DNA of 64,000 nucleotides. Source: Undaria pinnatifida (Eukaryota > Sar > Phaeophyceae > Laminariales > Alariaceae). This document shows positions 23,401 through 31,221 of this stretch, piece after piece; position 1 is the stretch's first letter, and every line of letters begins with the position of its first letter. A model generated the notes under the pieces. The model was not told the origin of the DNA, searched no databases, and saw only the letters and a program-made list of their open reading frames with translations. The position numbers were made by a program, and so were the translations under genes. The stretch is taken from positions 7,461,919 to 7,525,918 of the forward strand of contig JABAKD010000016.1 of the NCBI GenBank assembly GCA_012845835.1, written 5' to 3'.

Positions 23401-26400
23401 TAGGCCTAAAAACCCTTCCCTACTACCGTTTCAAGAACGTGGAACTGCTTGTAACCCTGGTACTAGAACCAAGGGGAGTCACCGACCTATATGCTTCATG
23501 AGAACACACCAGGTACGGGTTACACCCCGTCGCACGCGTGATCTCAGAAGCACAGACAGTTTGCAAAGACGACCTTCGACGAAACCCTCGATCTCACTCG
23601 TGAAACGATTGCTACATTAAAAATATCTGGTGCTAAGATAGAGGTATAATTTTGTGAACAAAAAAAAAATCTGAATGACGGAGCGACTTCCGCGACCCAA
23701 AAACTCGGTTCAAAATTTGTTCTTGATTTTCAGTATGATAATACTTTTTATTCCTATGTAGGCCATTGGGTTTTGCACTTTTCAGTTTTTTTTTTTTCTC
23801 AAAGTACGGTTTTGGGTGAAGTACACGATAGAGCCAGTTTATCAAGCCACCATCCTCAGAAGGCAAAAAAGAGCCAGTGCACCTTTTCCGTCGCATGTGT
23901 CACTATAAACGTACCCCAGTTGCAGTGGGAAACACCGCACAGGAGTCATAAAGCTGTGGCGATATGATAAAGGGAACCCAACATAAAGTAGTCAAGCGTC
24001 AAAACGGAAAATACGTAATGCTACGAATGCCTGGCATTTAAAGCCGCCTACGCAACGCAAGTGAGAACACATTTAGAATCACGTATGCAAAGTACTAAAA
24101 ATTGTGGGCATCGCGTGTGTTCCCAGTATTACGAGAAGGGCTATTTTATAAATGGTCGAAAAAAACCCCTAGCAAACACTACACTACACAAAATGCGATA
24201 ATCCTTTTCCATTGGCGTTTTCCACAGCTTTTCAAAGGCCGTGCAACTTCTCGTGGAACGGGCCCGGTCAGTGCGATCCGACCTGGCCCGTGAGATTCGA
24301 AAACCAGTTGACCAGACCCGACCCGGCACGTGCAACTTCGCACTTCTCACATCTCCTTACCCGACCCGAATCGATCCGCAAGATTTAGGAAATCTTCGTA
24401 TCCGCCCGCGCTTCGGGTAACGACCCGTGAAAAGCCATGCAACTTTTTGCCACTGCCCTTGCCATTGAAGATTGACGTTCACTTACCGTGCCCACAACGC
24501 CTCCTTGAAGCGGGGATGGTATCGACTTAGCCCCTCCCCCTTCTCCACGGGTGCTATCCACGCTCACGGCTCGCTCTTTGACACCGACCACGTTAACGTC
24601 GTGAAGCTCAACGAACGTAGAATCCCTGGAAGCGGTGCTGTTGTGGCCGTGTTGGCTGGAGCTTAACGTTTTTTTTCGCACGATCGAGACCTCGCCGATG
24701 CTCCCCTGCCTGCAGACACAGCAATTTGCAATGGGTTCTTTTGTGAAAATTGTGCACATACGTGACAAAACAAAAGGCGGGGGTCTCACGAGAAGGGCGA
24801 GGGAATGAGGAGAGCGAAGGGGGGGTAGGAGAGGGGCAGGTCAGGGCTATTGAGTTGAGAAATTTATACGCATAACTAGAAAAGCATATGGAGAAGAAGG
24901 AGGGGTCCGGCGGAGGAGGACGAGAAGCCGAGGAGTGATATGATCTGCACGGCCCGCCTCATGTTTGCCGGGTTGGATCTGCATGACCCGGCTCTAGCGC
25001 ACACGTTTGCCGGGTGCCGGCTCTGTATGGTACGGTTCTTGCACAACACCTCACAACGGTAAATATAGGACATGCTGTAGATGATATAGATGATCTATAT
25101 GATTTACACCATCTATATGATCTAAATCGTGATCTGCCCGATGTGTGATAGCTTCTTATCGTACCAATTTGGTTGCATTTGACGCGCGCTGGTTGCGCTC
25201 CGTACTACTGTATACATATCACATTTACGGCTGCACGAACCGACGCGAATCTCACCGCACGAACGGCGTTCAACGCTTCCGCAGCGACGCCCATATCGCT
25301 CAATTCACACGTCCCATGGCCAAAGTACGCAGACAAACACATCAGCACAACAGCCGAGAACAGGGGCTGCGGCAAGGGCAGCACGTTCGTTTTCAAAGGC
25401 TCCTCATATACCTTGTTGGACAACTGAATTCGAGAAAAGTGATCGCGCAACCTAATGGACAATCCCACGCTGTAGGCGCATAGACGAAAAATACTGCGGT
25501 ATTATTTAACTCTGTTACCGATCATTTCAATAAAGTATTGGATAGGATGAGGCCTCCTGCTCCCGCAGAAGGTCCTCACCTGTGGATACACCACCCGCGC
25601 TGAGGGTGCCTTCGGTCGAAGTGCCCTCAGCGCAGCAGCATTTCCTAAGGGAAATGATCACAACTGTTAAAAGGATACCCAGTGTAGGGTGGGTGGGATG
25701 GTCTTAACTTTTTCCGCTCCTCGCTGGCATCTCGTCGAGGATTTCGGGGACTATAACACGAGTGAGCTCGCTTCATAGACAGTCCTAGTAATTGGTAGCA
25801 AACATATGGTTCCAACTTTTGTGCCAACCGTGGGAACCTGAAGTTGGTTGACAATATTACTGCACAAAAAAAGGGTTTTTATACTCTCCGCGCACACATT
25901 GATGCGACGATTAAACTATTCGAGAATCTGACCGTCTTCGCATCATCCTGTTGGCCCTAGTATATGCTAGCTGATACTTAGGGGAGTCGCCGACCTGCAC
26001 CCCTTGATGAGGACCTTCACTCCTCCCCCGTAACACTCGCGATCGGACTAAATCACGCACAGCATGCAAAAACACGAGTTTCGACGAAAACCAAATCTTC
26101 GATACTCACAGCTATGTACCGGGTATAGTGTAATATCAATTTTCAATCGAGTGTTTGCGTTGAAAAAAATCACTAAATTTCTTTCATCATGCTAGAAAAA
26201 CGCGAGATTCACTCCGTCATGCTTTTGGTTGTGTTTGCAGTGAACGGGTCGCAGAAAAGGCGTACACGGCCTCCATATCATAGGCGGGGAGCGGGGAGGC
26301 AGCATCAAATTTTGAATATAGGCATGGTGCGGTAGTACCTATTAATAGACTCACCGACAGGGGCAGGCCCAGCACAACATCATCAGACAAACAGCAGCGG

Positions 26401-29400
26401 AAGCAACGCAGCCACTGCCGCAGCAGCAGCGGCGGGGGCGGGGGCGGAAGTGGCGGTGGCGATGGCCCCGCCAGATGAGTTGCGGCACGGCAGCTCGGCT
26501 CGGCCTGGTTCGATCACCACGATCATCACCACAACAACAGAACAGCCAGTTTTTTATTATTTTTTTTAAAAACAAACGCAGGAGACACCAGCCGCAGCCG
26601 CAGCACAATAGCCGCCGCACAGCAGCAGCAGCAGCAGTAGCGGCGGCGGCGGCCGTGCGGCGTGGGTGGCGTGGGCGGTGGAGGCTTCGGCGACGGCGTT
26701 GTGGTATCGCGACGGTGGTTGACAAAATCAGCACCGAATACGACATCACACAGCAGCAGAGAACCAGGTCACATCGTAGAGAGCGCGGGAGCGGTGGCTC
26801 ACTAGTACCTACCCCTGAGGTTGCGCGTACGCGCCATGCTTCCCCAGCTACCCTTTGGTGCCTCCGCATCAAGGTTGGGTTGTGTCTACCGCTGCCAAGT
26901 ACAGCGCACAGCGAGCAGTGTCTGCCGTGTGCTGCCGTGTGGGTTGTGCCCTCGTGCCCTCTGATTGTTGTGCCGTTGTGCCTGGAGAGCAACGGTGATA
27001 AGCTCGGTATTTGTAGGCCAATCGTATGAGCTGGTCGTCATTGATGGCAGTTCACTCTAAATCGTTCACTAAAATCGAAATTTTCATGCCGTTTTTGGGC
27101 AAATTCTTTCTTCAGAGTTCGCTCGGCGATTTTTTTTATTGGAATTTCAGATTGAATTCTTTTAACGCAAACACTCGAATGACAAAAGAAAAACACAAAA
27201 AAAAAAAACAGTTTTGCAATGACTTGGTTGGTGGGTAGTTCCTAGTTTAGGAACCCGGTTCGTCACAAACACACAATCTTTACCGTAAAAGAGGGCTCAA
27301 ACGCCTTCTACGACATAAGAGTTCCGAAGCACTTTTCGGCTACATTTATTTTCAGATTGACGGGGCCCTTTCAGCCCCCACCCCCCCCGCCCAAACCCCT
27401 TCCTATACTAATAACAAGTGATTCCCCCCCAAAAACGGGTCTCCAGTTGTAAACGCGTTATAACCCAATTTCGTCGGCATGTCACTCTTTGAATGACGGG
27501 GTCCATTTTTAGAGCCCCCGAAACCCCTTCCTATACTAATTCCAAGTAATTCCCCTCCCTAAAACGGGTTTCCAGTTGTAAAGGGGGTTAACAACCCAAA
27601 TTTCGTCAGAATGTCGTTCTTTTTCGTAGTTGCAACATCATTTTTTTCCTAAATACCTACGCCAAGGGTTTATTCATCTCGTTTTCCTGCTGTAACTTTT
27701 CGACGACGCTTTAACTCGTATAAAGTTTGGGATCAACGAGGCCTCTCTGCTGCGATCGGCCGGAAACTCTCACCCAGGGCTACTACCCCCGCGTTGATTC
27801 GATGTCAATCAACGCGGGACCTCGTCGCAGAGAGTAGTTACCCCGGTAAAATGAATACTACAAAATGAACCTGATGTTGTTGTCCGCGTGTCTCGCGCAC
27901 AATGATGGGCGGGCGGGATGGTCTGTTTTCCCTAACCTCTTCCTACTCTCTCCAGCTGCTGTGCGGGAGCCGACGATGCGTGCGAGATCGGCTTGCTTTT
28001 TCTGTACAGCTATCAGTCTTTTCTGCCACCCCGGGAACGGCCTTCTTCCGTCCCTGGGGTTTTGCTCGAAGATTACTGCTGTAACATTTCGCCGACGCTT
28101 TAACTCGTATATAGTATGGGATCAATGAGGCCTCTCTGCTGCGGCATGAGATCATACCCATCCTTGTTGCCCCTTTGCCCTTCTCTCAAGGCGCAGTATA
28201 TTTGTCTCTTGATAGCATCCTTCCTTCGGGATTCTTGTCGTCCTTATGATACCCAAACTTCTACAATACCTTGATCCCTAGTAGATTCGGCGCCGATTTT
28301 GTCCCGTGCACACGCTGTGTACAGCAAGCACGAACGTGCAAACTTCGCAGACAGCCGCAGGACGTCCGCCTCTATGAACGTCGTTTCGCGGACTCTCTCA
28401 ACCCTATGTGTCTGTGTGTGCGACGGTTGCGGACTGTCACCCCACGTAATCCATAAGAATGTCCATGGCCGTACGGTCCATCTTATGGCTCGCCGCCCCT
28501 CCCATCCGGAAGAGCGCACGGTGTACCGCTTCATGTCCTCCGTGCCCGCCGCCCGCAAATGGATCTGGAGGTTGGTGGTCATCAGCGCCAGCGTCAACGC
28601 CAGATATCTCATATCTCCGCATTCTATAACACTCGGGAACAGGACTGCCGACCTCTATGTCAGTGACCATTGCATGGATTCCGCCCCCTGTCGGTACTCT
28701 ACCATGGCTGCGACCGTGCAAATTTTGCGGCAGTCTACACTCTTCCTCACCACAATGCTTGGGAGGAACTTGGCAACGTCTTCCCGAAGAGGGAATTGAA
28801 AATGAACCCCTCGCCTCCCGTCATCTGCACCAATTGCGACGAAACTGCTACCGACACCTTCACACCGCACTTCCCTGTCTCGAGTGTTACGCAGAAGACG
28901 GTCACGTACCGAATCAACGCGATGCGTTCTGCTGCGTGGTAAACCCCTGTGTGCGACGGCGCATATCCCACACTAGATAACGCAGCTGGACTGCCGCCGA
29001 CGGAGGTCCTTGCTTGACCCCCACCCCGGCTTGCCGCTATTCTCTCCGCCGTCAGTACCAATTGCCGGGACAGCCCGAAACCCTGGTCTACCTTTAGCTG
29101 GAATAATCCGACTCACAACCCGTGGGTGGGTGTGAACGTGTCCACCATGGCGTGGTTGTCTACGCCCATCACCAGCTACGCGCGCCAGCGCTCGCTCGAC
29201 AGCACTCTGTCAGCACTTCGAGCTGCGCGAACAGCTCTTCATAGTTGATGTGTCGGGGTAACCACTTGTGAGGGAACCCCCCCATCCGCCGAGAAACTCA
29301 CCGCCGCGGCATTGGTACCACACCGCTCCAATCGTCTAAGGACGGATGACAGCGTGAAGTTTCTGGAGCTTGCCTACCGGGACCCGGAACGAGGCGGTGT

Positions 29401-31221
29401 TCGAACCGCACCAAAATGTCAAGGTACCGTTGTAATCTCGATGGCTTCACGTCGTACTTGGTGTCCGACAGGAAGTAGTAGCAAAAAAAAAAAAAATGGA
29501 ACCAAATATACTTCCATAAGGGATCAGCACCCCCACGTGAAGGGGCTTCGCGGCGGGCAGCCATTGTACCTTGGCAGGGCACCCGAACGTTGAAAATAAC
29601 TTCCCAGACCAGGCGTCGTCGACATAGGCGAGGACAGGTATACCGCGTGAACGCGGGCACGCTGTTTTTGCCTCGCTGGATGAGTGATATTATAGCGCGC
29701 AGCCCCCTCGTACCAACTGAAGGGGGTAACAGTGCATCCGCAGTCCGTGCCAGCGTACCACACCTTAAATACCGGCTAGCTCTCCGGATGCAGGCTCAGA
29801 TTGTGGAACGCGGTGGGCTATGCATATTACCGGTGTAGATCTCCACCCCGTAGGCGTCTGCTGCCACGCCACCACGTCCATTTTTTATTTTTTGGACTAA
29901 CGTGACAATACCCGTTTAGCGTTGAGCTCGAACGTCGATGACTAACCGGGATTTTGCAGTCTCGACAAAACGTTTTCAGCACCAGCCTCGGTCGTGGTGG
30001 GACGGATGGGCCCCGGACGTTGGCCCTCATCGGACATGCCTGTTAAGAGCTACAACTTCCGATCGTGCGAACTCGGCGTGGGCGCGTTCCGCCGGTACGG
30101 GGACTCCACCGCTGTTCCCGATACTCTTCGGTAGGGAGCTCGACCGTGCTCACGCCATCTTTGAAGTCTAGAGCAGATGTTCTTCCTGTGCGTGCAAAAC
30201 AACCTTCTCCCAGAGCTCGTAACGGAGGTTCAGCCTCCTTGGGACGCACTCCGTTCCGTTTACTCCCGCGTCGTGCAATGGGCGATTCGCATGGCACGCG
30301 GGCTCAGCTTCCGTCTGACGGCTCTTGCTCTACGTCTGCCACAGTCGGCATGCAATGTATGTTCGACTTGTCGGGCGTCCCCACCTAGTTTTGTTCCTCG
30401 GCGAACAGGACTGAGAAGGCTGGGAACGTAACTCCTACTACTTTGATGCCTTTGCGTTAGGTTCGCGTGTCATATGGCGGCGGACGCCTATCGTGGGCGT
30501 TGCGGCACGAGCTACATCAATATATATTGTTACGTTAGTAAGGATAGCGTACACCGACGTTGAACGGCGTGCTACTTAATATGTATATATATGCAAGAGT
30601 ATTCTACAAGCGAACGTAGTTACAATACGACTGTGACCAGACGCACCCGCCGAGAGACATGGCGGACGTAAGGGCAATGAGTTAAAACGACACTCCGGGC
30701 TGAGCCACTATCAGTAGATGACTATCTAGTCGTACGGTTTCTACCTGGGGTTACTTGAAACGGGTGTTGATAAATCATGTGACATAGACTTGAGTCCGGA
30801 AAATGTCGTTGAAACAAGATTGCGGTACCGGTGGCCGCGCGTGCGGAACGCGCCGGTAGCGCATGCGCGCGTGTATGTGCGAGTGCGCACGCGTGTCGCG
30901 CGTTTGCAATCGTCGTTTTTTTCTTAAATACCTACGCCAAGGGTTTGTTCATCGGGTTTTCCACTTTCATTCTGTCTCGAAGAAATCATTTTTACTGGGT
31001 GCGTGGGGTGCACATGGAGCTCCGCCAATGTGAAGAGCCTTACGGGAAAAAAAGGGTGCACATCTATGATACAGTAGTAGCATGCGGCTACGTACGCACC
31101 CAATCACTCTCACGACCTCGAACTTGTCCTCGAAGTTCTTCTCCTGTATCCATGCAAGGCTTCGGCTGAGGCCCAGCTTCTTGTCTCTCTTGGTCTTGTC
31201 GCCCGTCTCATTCCGCAGCAT
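8246..31221 (-). CDS. CDPK: Calcium-dependent protein kinase (CDPK), 15 exons
   Basis: Assembled joins on the minus strand: 31221-31100, 24709-24487, 22794-22711, 22034-21935, 21370-21333, 20626-20546, 18959-18888, 17590-17528, 17016-16897, 15808-15653 (or 15632), 11978-11826, 11077-11015, 10699-10568, 8913-8788, 8467-8246. All junctions agree in phase and give about 584 residues, usual for the family. Domains: Ser/Thr kinase about 34-353 (glycine loop GQGSIGEV at 41-48, Lys125, alpha-C Glu143, HRDLK with Asp214, Asn219, DFG Asp235, APE 259-261), autoinhibitory junction about 375-404, then EF-hands 1-4 to about 540. Known family role: Ca2+ binding to the EF-hands moves the junction and activates the kinase. 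Oddities: a ~56-residue insertion between strands 2 and 3, Met in place of Pro in HRDLKPEN, and no Met-Gly start for myristoylation. Least certain are the start codon, the exon 10 donor and the exon 11 acceptor. Confidence 0.85.
8490..8760. repeat. Degenerate ~60-bp tandem repeat in the last CDPK intron
   Basis: Four to five diverged units sharing AGATCCCTGGTTCAT and (A)TCTAGATCTGT. Similar wording recurs near 15,885. Confidence 0.7.
8788..8913 (-). CDS. CDPK: CDPK exon 14: EF-hand 3
   Basis: Forty-two codons with the loop DVDSTGFISRDN, whose twelfth residue is Asn instead of the usual Glu, so Ca2+ affinity may be altered. Acceptor ATCAG|GAG, donor GAG|GTGAAC, phase 0. Confidence 0.9.
8930..9760. 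other. CDPK intron 13, distal part
   Basis: No exon recognised. A TTGG(A/T)TATA(T)AGCACTA motif appears near 9,005 and in reverse near 9,118. It resembles sequence near 7,550 and 57,370, suggesting small dispersed elements. Confidence 0.4.
9770..10105 (-). repeat. Three partial duplicate copies of the EF-hand 2 exon
   Basis: Copy at about 9,797-9,830 ends DARGYIE|GTGAGCG. A copy at about 9,905-9,945 is decayed, with an in-frame stop and a damaged donor. Copy at about 10,040-10,100 reads AEVHREFVAVDIDRSGRLHYIE-like sequence (shown in part: DIDRSGRLHYIE) straight into GTGAGCG. Each copy also carries ~50 bases of intron with ATCAAATATC and TGCACGAACGCGG. Confidence 0.88.
10312..10504. repeat. 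~192-bp near-identical dispersed repeat, copy A
   Basis: From TCCGGCGGATGGGGAAAAAT to GGCAGCGCAAGCTG. Almost identical to 57,943-58,134. The first ~70 bases also occur at 13,403-13,475 within the LINE fragment. Its last 23 bases are themselves repeated at 10,505-10,527. Confidence 0.9.
10568..10699 (-). CDS. CDPK: CDPK exon 13: EF-hand 2
   Basis: Forty-four codons, VLREHNVDRAEVDRVF then loop DMDRSGRLHYME and FLAATIEARGYIE. Acceptor GGTCAG|GTT, donor GAG|GTGAGC. Three partial copies of this exon lie downstream in the intron (9,770-10,105). Confidence 0.92.
11015..11077 (-). CDS. CDPK: CDPK exon 12: EF-hand 1
   Basis: Twenty-one codons with the canonical 12-residue loop DKKGNGAISLEE. Acceptor AACAG|GAC, donor ACG|GTGAGC, both phase 0. 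Confidence 0.9.
11826..11978 (-). CDS. CDPK: CDPK exon 11: autoinhibitory junction
   Basis: The end reads RRFADYGELKKAALMLTAF followed by EEIKLLK, the CDPK junction domain that blocks the active site until Ca2+ arrives. Donor AAG|GTAATT. The acceptor was chosen at CCGGAG|TCG because it keeps phase 0 with exon 10. Other AGs at about 11,955 and 12,015-12,040 would need another partner phase, so the first ~15 residues are uncertain. Confidence 0.75.
12118..12240 (-). repeat. GAGCACC/C-tract dispersed repeat copy
   Basis: About 110 bases containing GGAGCACCGTTCCTACTCCTGG-like sequence, ending at GTACTCATT next to a G-rich (C-rich on the minus strand) tract. Related copies lie at 3,938-4,055, 47,205-47,335, 55,540-55,640 and 59,195-59,325. 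Confidence 0.8.
12400..13545 (-). mobile_element. Non-LTR retrotransposon (LINE) fragment, frameshifted
   Basis: Successive minus-strand frames resemble the reverse transcriptase C-terminal half of a LINE. About 13,540 has FADN (decayed FADD) and ISETPEALQKQI. About 13,360 has TRKWRVTANVK. About 13,000-13,160 has a VIVPNLEYAGDVW-type thumb segment. About 12,850-12,950 has an arginine-rich MPAKRLP tail, and about 12,480-12,560 a C-x-C...C zinc-finger-like motif. Several frameshifts and the truncated 5' end show it is dead. It lies inside a CDPK intron in the same orientation as the gene. Confidence 0.72.
13805..14640. repeat. Two local tandem repeats in CDPK intron 10
   Basis: About 13,805-13,965 holds three to four ~50-bp units with AATAAAAAAGGTACGTCTCGCATGGGAACG-type content. 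About 14,425-14,610 holds two ~110-bp units sharing TTATTTCGGCAGCG and TGTTATCTAATGCC. Confidence 0.8.
14735..14910. repeat. GGGTC/GACCC dispersed element, copy 2
   Basis: GGGTCAGGGTCAGGG is followed by GACCC runs with the GTGAGATTTGAAAACCTC spacer, then a second ACCAGCGAGATTGCGGGAAC spacer. It closely matches copies 1, 3 and 5. Confidence 0.75.
15375..16480. repeat. Intron around exon 10: dispersed GATCTATATGATC repeat and G-rich stretches
   Basis: About 16,080-16,235 contains GATCTATATGATCTATATG-type repeats preceded by an ACGGCTCCTGCACA-like segment. The same unit recurs at about 25,010-25,145. Poly-G and GGGGGAGGGG tracts lie at 16,310-16,425. Confidence 0.6.
15653..15808 (-). CDS. CDPK: CDPK exon 10: C-lobe end of kinase domain
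   Basis: Fifty-two codons, DKVEQLAQARYVFNDP through FVRGML and RWTAREALDHCAD, matching the CDPK segment before the final kinase helix. The usual HPW after AL is HCA. Acceptor CGGACAG|GAC. The donor is either GAC|GTATGG (15653) or the better consensus TTG|GTGAGA (15632); both are phase 0 and the second adds seven residues. Confidence 0.85.
16500..16800 (-). repeat. Partial duplicate copies of CDPK exon 9 3' end
   Basis: At about 16,738-16,790 the minus strand reads a diverged SGTFPFLNDDADSATR followed by GTACCT, like the genuine end and donor of exon 9. About 100 bases of flanking intron (ACCCGTTTTTGG, CCCAAGACTAAA) are duplicated too. A more decayed copy with a deletion lies at about 16,520-16,557. 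Confidence 0.82.
16897..17016 (-). CDS. CDPK: CDPK exon 9: alpha-F helix (DLWSAGV)
   Basis: Forty codons, starting VLSGAGYTQKADLWSAGV and ending FPFLKDEADLNDQ. The invariant alpha-F Asp is present (DLWSAGV). Acceptor CGCAAG|GTG, donor CAG|GTACGT. Two partial copies of its 3' end lie in the following intron. Confidence 0.9.
17528..17590 (-). CDS. CDPK: CDPK exon 8: activation segment to APE
   Basis: Twenty-one codons, VFTGGDKMRTACGTVYTMAPE, from ATTGAAG|GTG to GAG|GTGGGA. It contains the CGT(V)Y activation-segment anchor and the APE motif. The donor is weak but both neighbours agree in phase. Confidence 0.86.
17640..18035. repeat. Purine-rich GATGAAAGGACGAAA-type simple repeat
   Basis: Degenerate short units of (A/G)ATGAAAGGACGAAA run through the intron between CDPK exons 7 and 8, interrupted by a twice-occurring ACGTCGC(C/G)ACGAG block (about 17,610 and 17,757). 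Confidence 0.8.
18665..18885. repeat. ~62-bp tandem repeat next to the exon 7 donor
   Basis: Three units sharing CAACACCAACAGAGTTT, GGAAATCGCAAACACCCT-like and GGGTTGCATACATTTTTTC-like segments. On the minus strand each unit carries GTATGCA, the same hexamer as the exon 7 donor just beside it. Confidence 0.85.
18888..18959 (-). CDS. CDPK: CDPK exon 7: Mg-binding Asn and DFG
   Basis: Twenty-four codons, MENIML...KLIDFGLSK. Asn219 and the DFG Asp235 are present. Acceptor GATAG|ATG, donor AAG|GTATGC. With exon 6 it reads HRDLK-MEN, so the usual Pro is Met. Confidence 0.85.
20210..20545 (-). repeat. HRDLK catalytic-loop minisatellite, ~8 copies
   Basis: Eight units, mostly 42 bases, each a diverged copy of the 3' end of CDPK exon 6 with its donor. 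Read on the minus strand, units give MHETAMVGHRDLKG-like 14-residue repeats alternating with an IHETAITRHGDLKG-like type. The array stays open for five to six units. Units of 43 and 44 bases near the genuine exon break the frame. Repeated units carry AAGGGTATGC where the real donor is AAGGTATGC. Confidence 0.92.
20546..20626 (-). CDS. CDPK: CDPK exon 6: alpha-E helix and catalytic loop HRDLK
   Basis: Twenty-seven codons from CCGCAG|GTC to AAG|GTATGC, ending exactly at HRDLK with catalytic Asp214. The last 14 codons plus donor are the source of the tandem array lying just downstream in the intron (20,210-20,545). Confidence 0.9.
21333..21370 (-). CDS. CDPK: CDPK exon 5: 38-base micro-exon after the hinge
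   Basis: With the split codon it gives GGQLNDRSFDESQ, matching the GGELFDRI...FSE segment of CDPKs. Acceptor CGACAG|GAGG, donor CAG|GTGAGG. The family's Glu of GGEL is Gln here. Its short length makes it easy for gene finders to miss. Confidence 0.8.
21935..22034 (-). CDS. CDPK: CDPK exon 4: strands 4-5 and hinge
   Basis: Reads VNILQRLHHPNIIQL, the hallmark HPNI segment after alpha-C, then the strand to MTLCTG at the hinge. Acceptor AAACAG|GTG, donor ACCG|GTGAGA in phase 1. Confidence 0.88.
22380..22640. repeat. CTACGGCCATGC dispersed repeat with poly-C tracts
   Basis: About 22,380-22,550 matches 42,220-42,390 (shared CTCCGTCCCGGCA, TATGGTCATACGA, GACTACGG(C) and CATGCA). It ends in a pure C-tract of about 17, and a second truncated unit ends in another C-tract at about 22,605. 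Confidence 0.8.
22711..22794 (-). CDS. CDPK: CDPK exon 3: ATP-binding Lys and alpha-C helix
   Basis: Twenty-eight codons with YAMKSI (Lys125, the VAIK lysine) and EEFENE, whose last Glu (143) is the alpha-C partner. Acceptor GGGGAAG|CCG, donor GAG|GTAATC, both phase 0. A degraded partial copy of its acceptor side lies in the adjoining intron at about 22,960-22,990. Confidence 0.85.
22800..23120. repeat. ~175-bp tandem duplication beside CDPK exon 3
   Basis: Two diverged copies (about 22,800-22,950 and 22,960-23,120) share AACACACAT, GCATGCCCGC-like, GAGAACAAACC-like and purine-rich segments. On the minus strand the second copy contains CGCTCGCGCTAGGGAACGCC, resembling the exon 3 acceptor and first codons. 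Confidence 0.6.
24240..24440. repeat. GGGTC/GACCC dispersed element, copy 3
   Basis: GACCCGACCC-type runs with GTGAGATTCGAAAACC and GCAAGATTTAGGAAATC spacers, diverged from the other copies. It lies about 50 bases from the donor of CDPK exon 2. Confidence 0.65.
24487..24709 (-). CDS. CDPK: CDPK exon 2: glycine loop plus low-complexity insertion
   Basis: Starts at TCTGCAG|G and reads QGSIGEVSIVRKK, strands 1-2 of the kinase N-lobe. About 56 Ser/Gly/Val-rich residues then precede strand 3 in the next exon. Ends at ACG|GTAAGT, phase 0. The insertion is much longer than the usual 8-12 residue loop here. A shorter alternative splice was looked for and not found. Confidence 0.75.
25500..25860. repeat. 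~350-bp dispersed repeat with internal hairpins, copy 1
   Basis: Matches 36,710-37,070 over its length (AGTATTGGATAGG, GAGGCCTCCTGC, AATGTAGGGTGGGTGG-like, TGGTTCCAAC). It contains inverted repeats: GCGCTGAGGGTGCC against its complement GTGCCCTCAGCGC, and CTCCTGC against GCAGAAGG. It may be a non-autonomous element or a structured RNA-derived repeat. Confidence 0.75.
28430..30400 (-). mobile_element. Degenerate DIRS-like retroelement (RT, RNase H, tyrosine recombinase)
   Basis: On the minus strand, and broken by frameshifts and stops, three blocks occur in DIRS order. About 29,580-29,640 has an RT active-site-like AYVDDAWSGK. About 29,130-29,290 has an RNase H-like HINYEELFAQLEVL and VDNHAMVDTF. 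About 28,440-28,530 has a HRALFRMGGAA...ILMDYVGW segment like the C-terminal box of tyrosine recombinases. An oligo-A/T interruption lies at about 29,480-29,495. The family is assigned by motif order only. It lies in CDPK intron 1. Confidence 0.5.
31100..31221 (-). CDS. CDPK: CDPK exon 1: N-terminus and start of glycine-rich loop
   Basis: Residues 1-41. A basic lead (residues about 9-15) is followed by FEVVRVIG, the entry into the kinase glycine loop. It ends in phase 2 at ATTGG|GTGCGT, and the next exon completes G-Q-G-S-I-G. The frame is open for about 45 bases upstream of the ATG and an AG lies just before that, so an extra 5' exon is possible. Confidence 0.75.

Larger units (their letters stand above)
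24710..31099 (-). other. CDPK intron 1 (6.4 kb), repeat-filled
   Basis: It holds a DIRS-like retroelement remnant (28.4-30.4 kb), a copy of the ~350-bp hairpin-bearing repeat (25,500-25,860), a TTGCAAAG-family copy (25,980-26,115), two ~80-bp TTCCAAGTAATTT repeats (27,390-27,600) and a CAG/CGG-rich stretch at 26,600-26,660. No further CDPK exon was found. Confidence 0.55.

Noticed and set aside
26351-27029. Frames of 213 (minus) and 184 (plus) codons
   Set aside because: Both come from a CAG/CGG-rich, Arg/Cys/Ala low-complexity stretch on opposite strands. There is no domain or splice-consistent continuation.
29390-29420. tRNA T-loop-like GTTCGAACC
   Set aside because: No acceptor or anticodon stems fit around it, and it lies within the degenerate retroelement.
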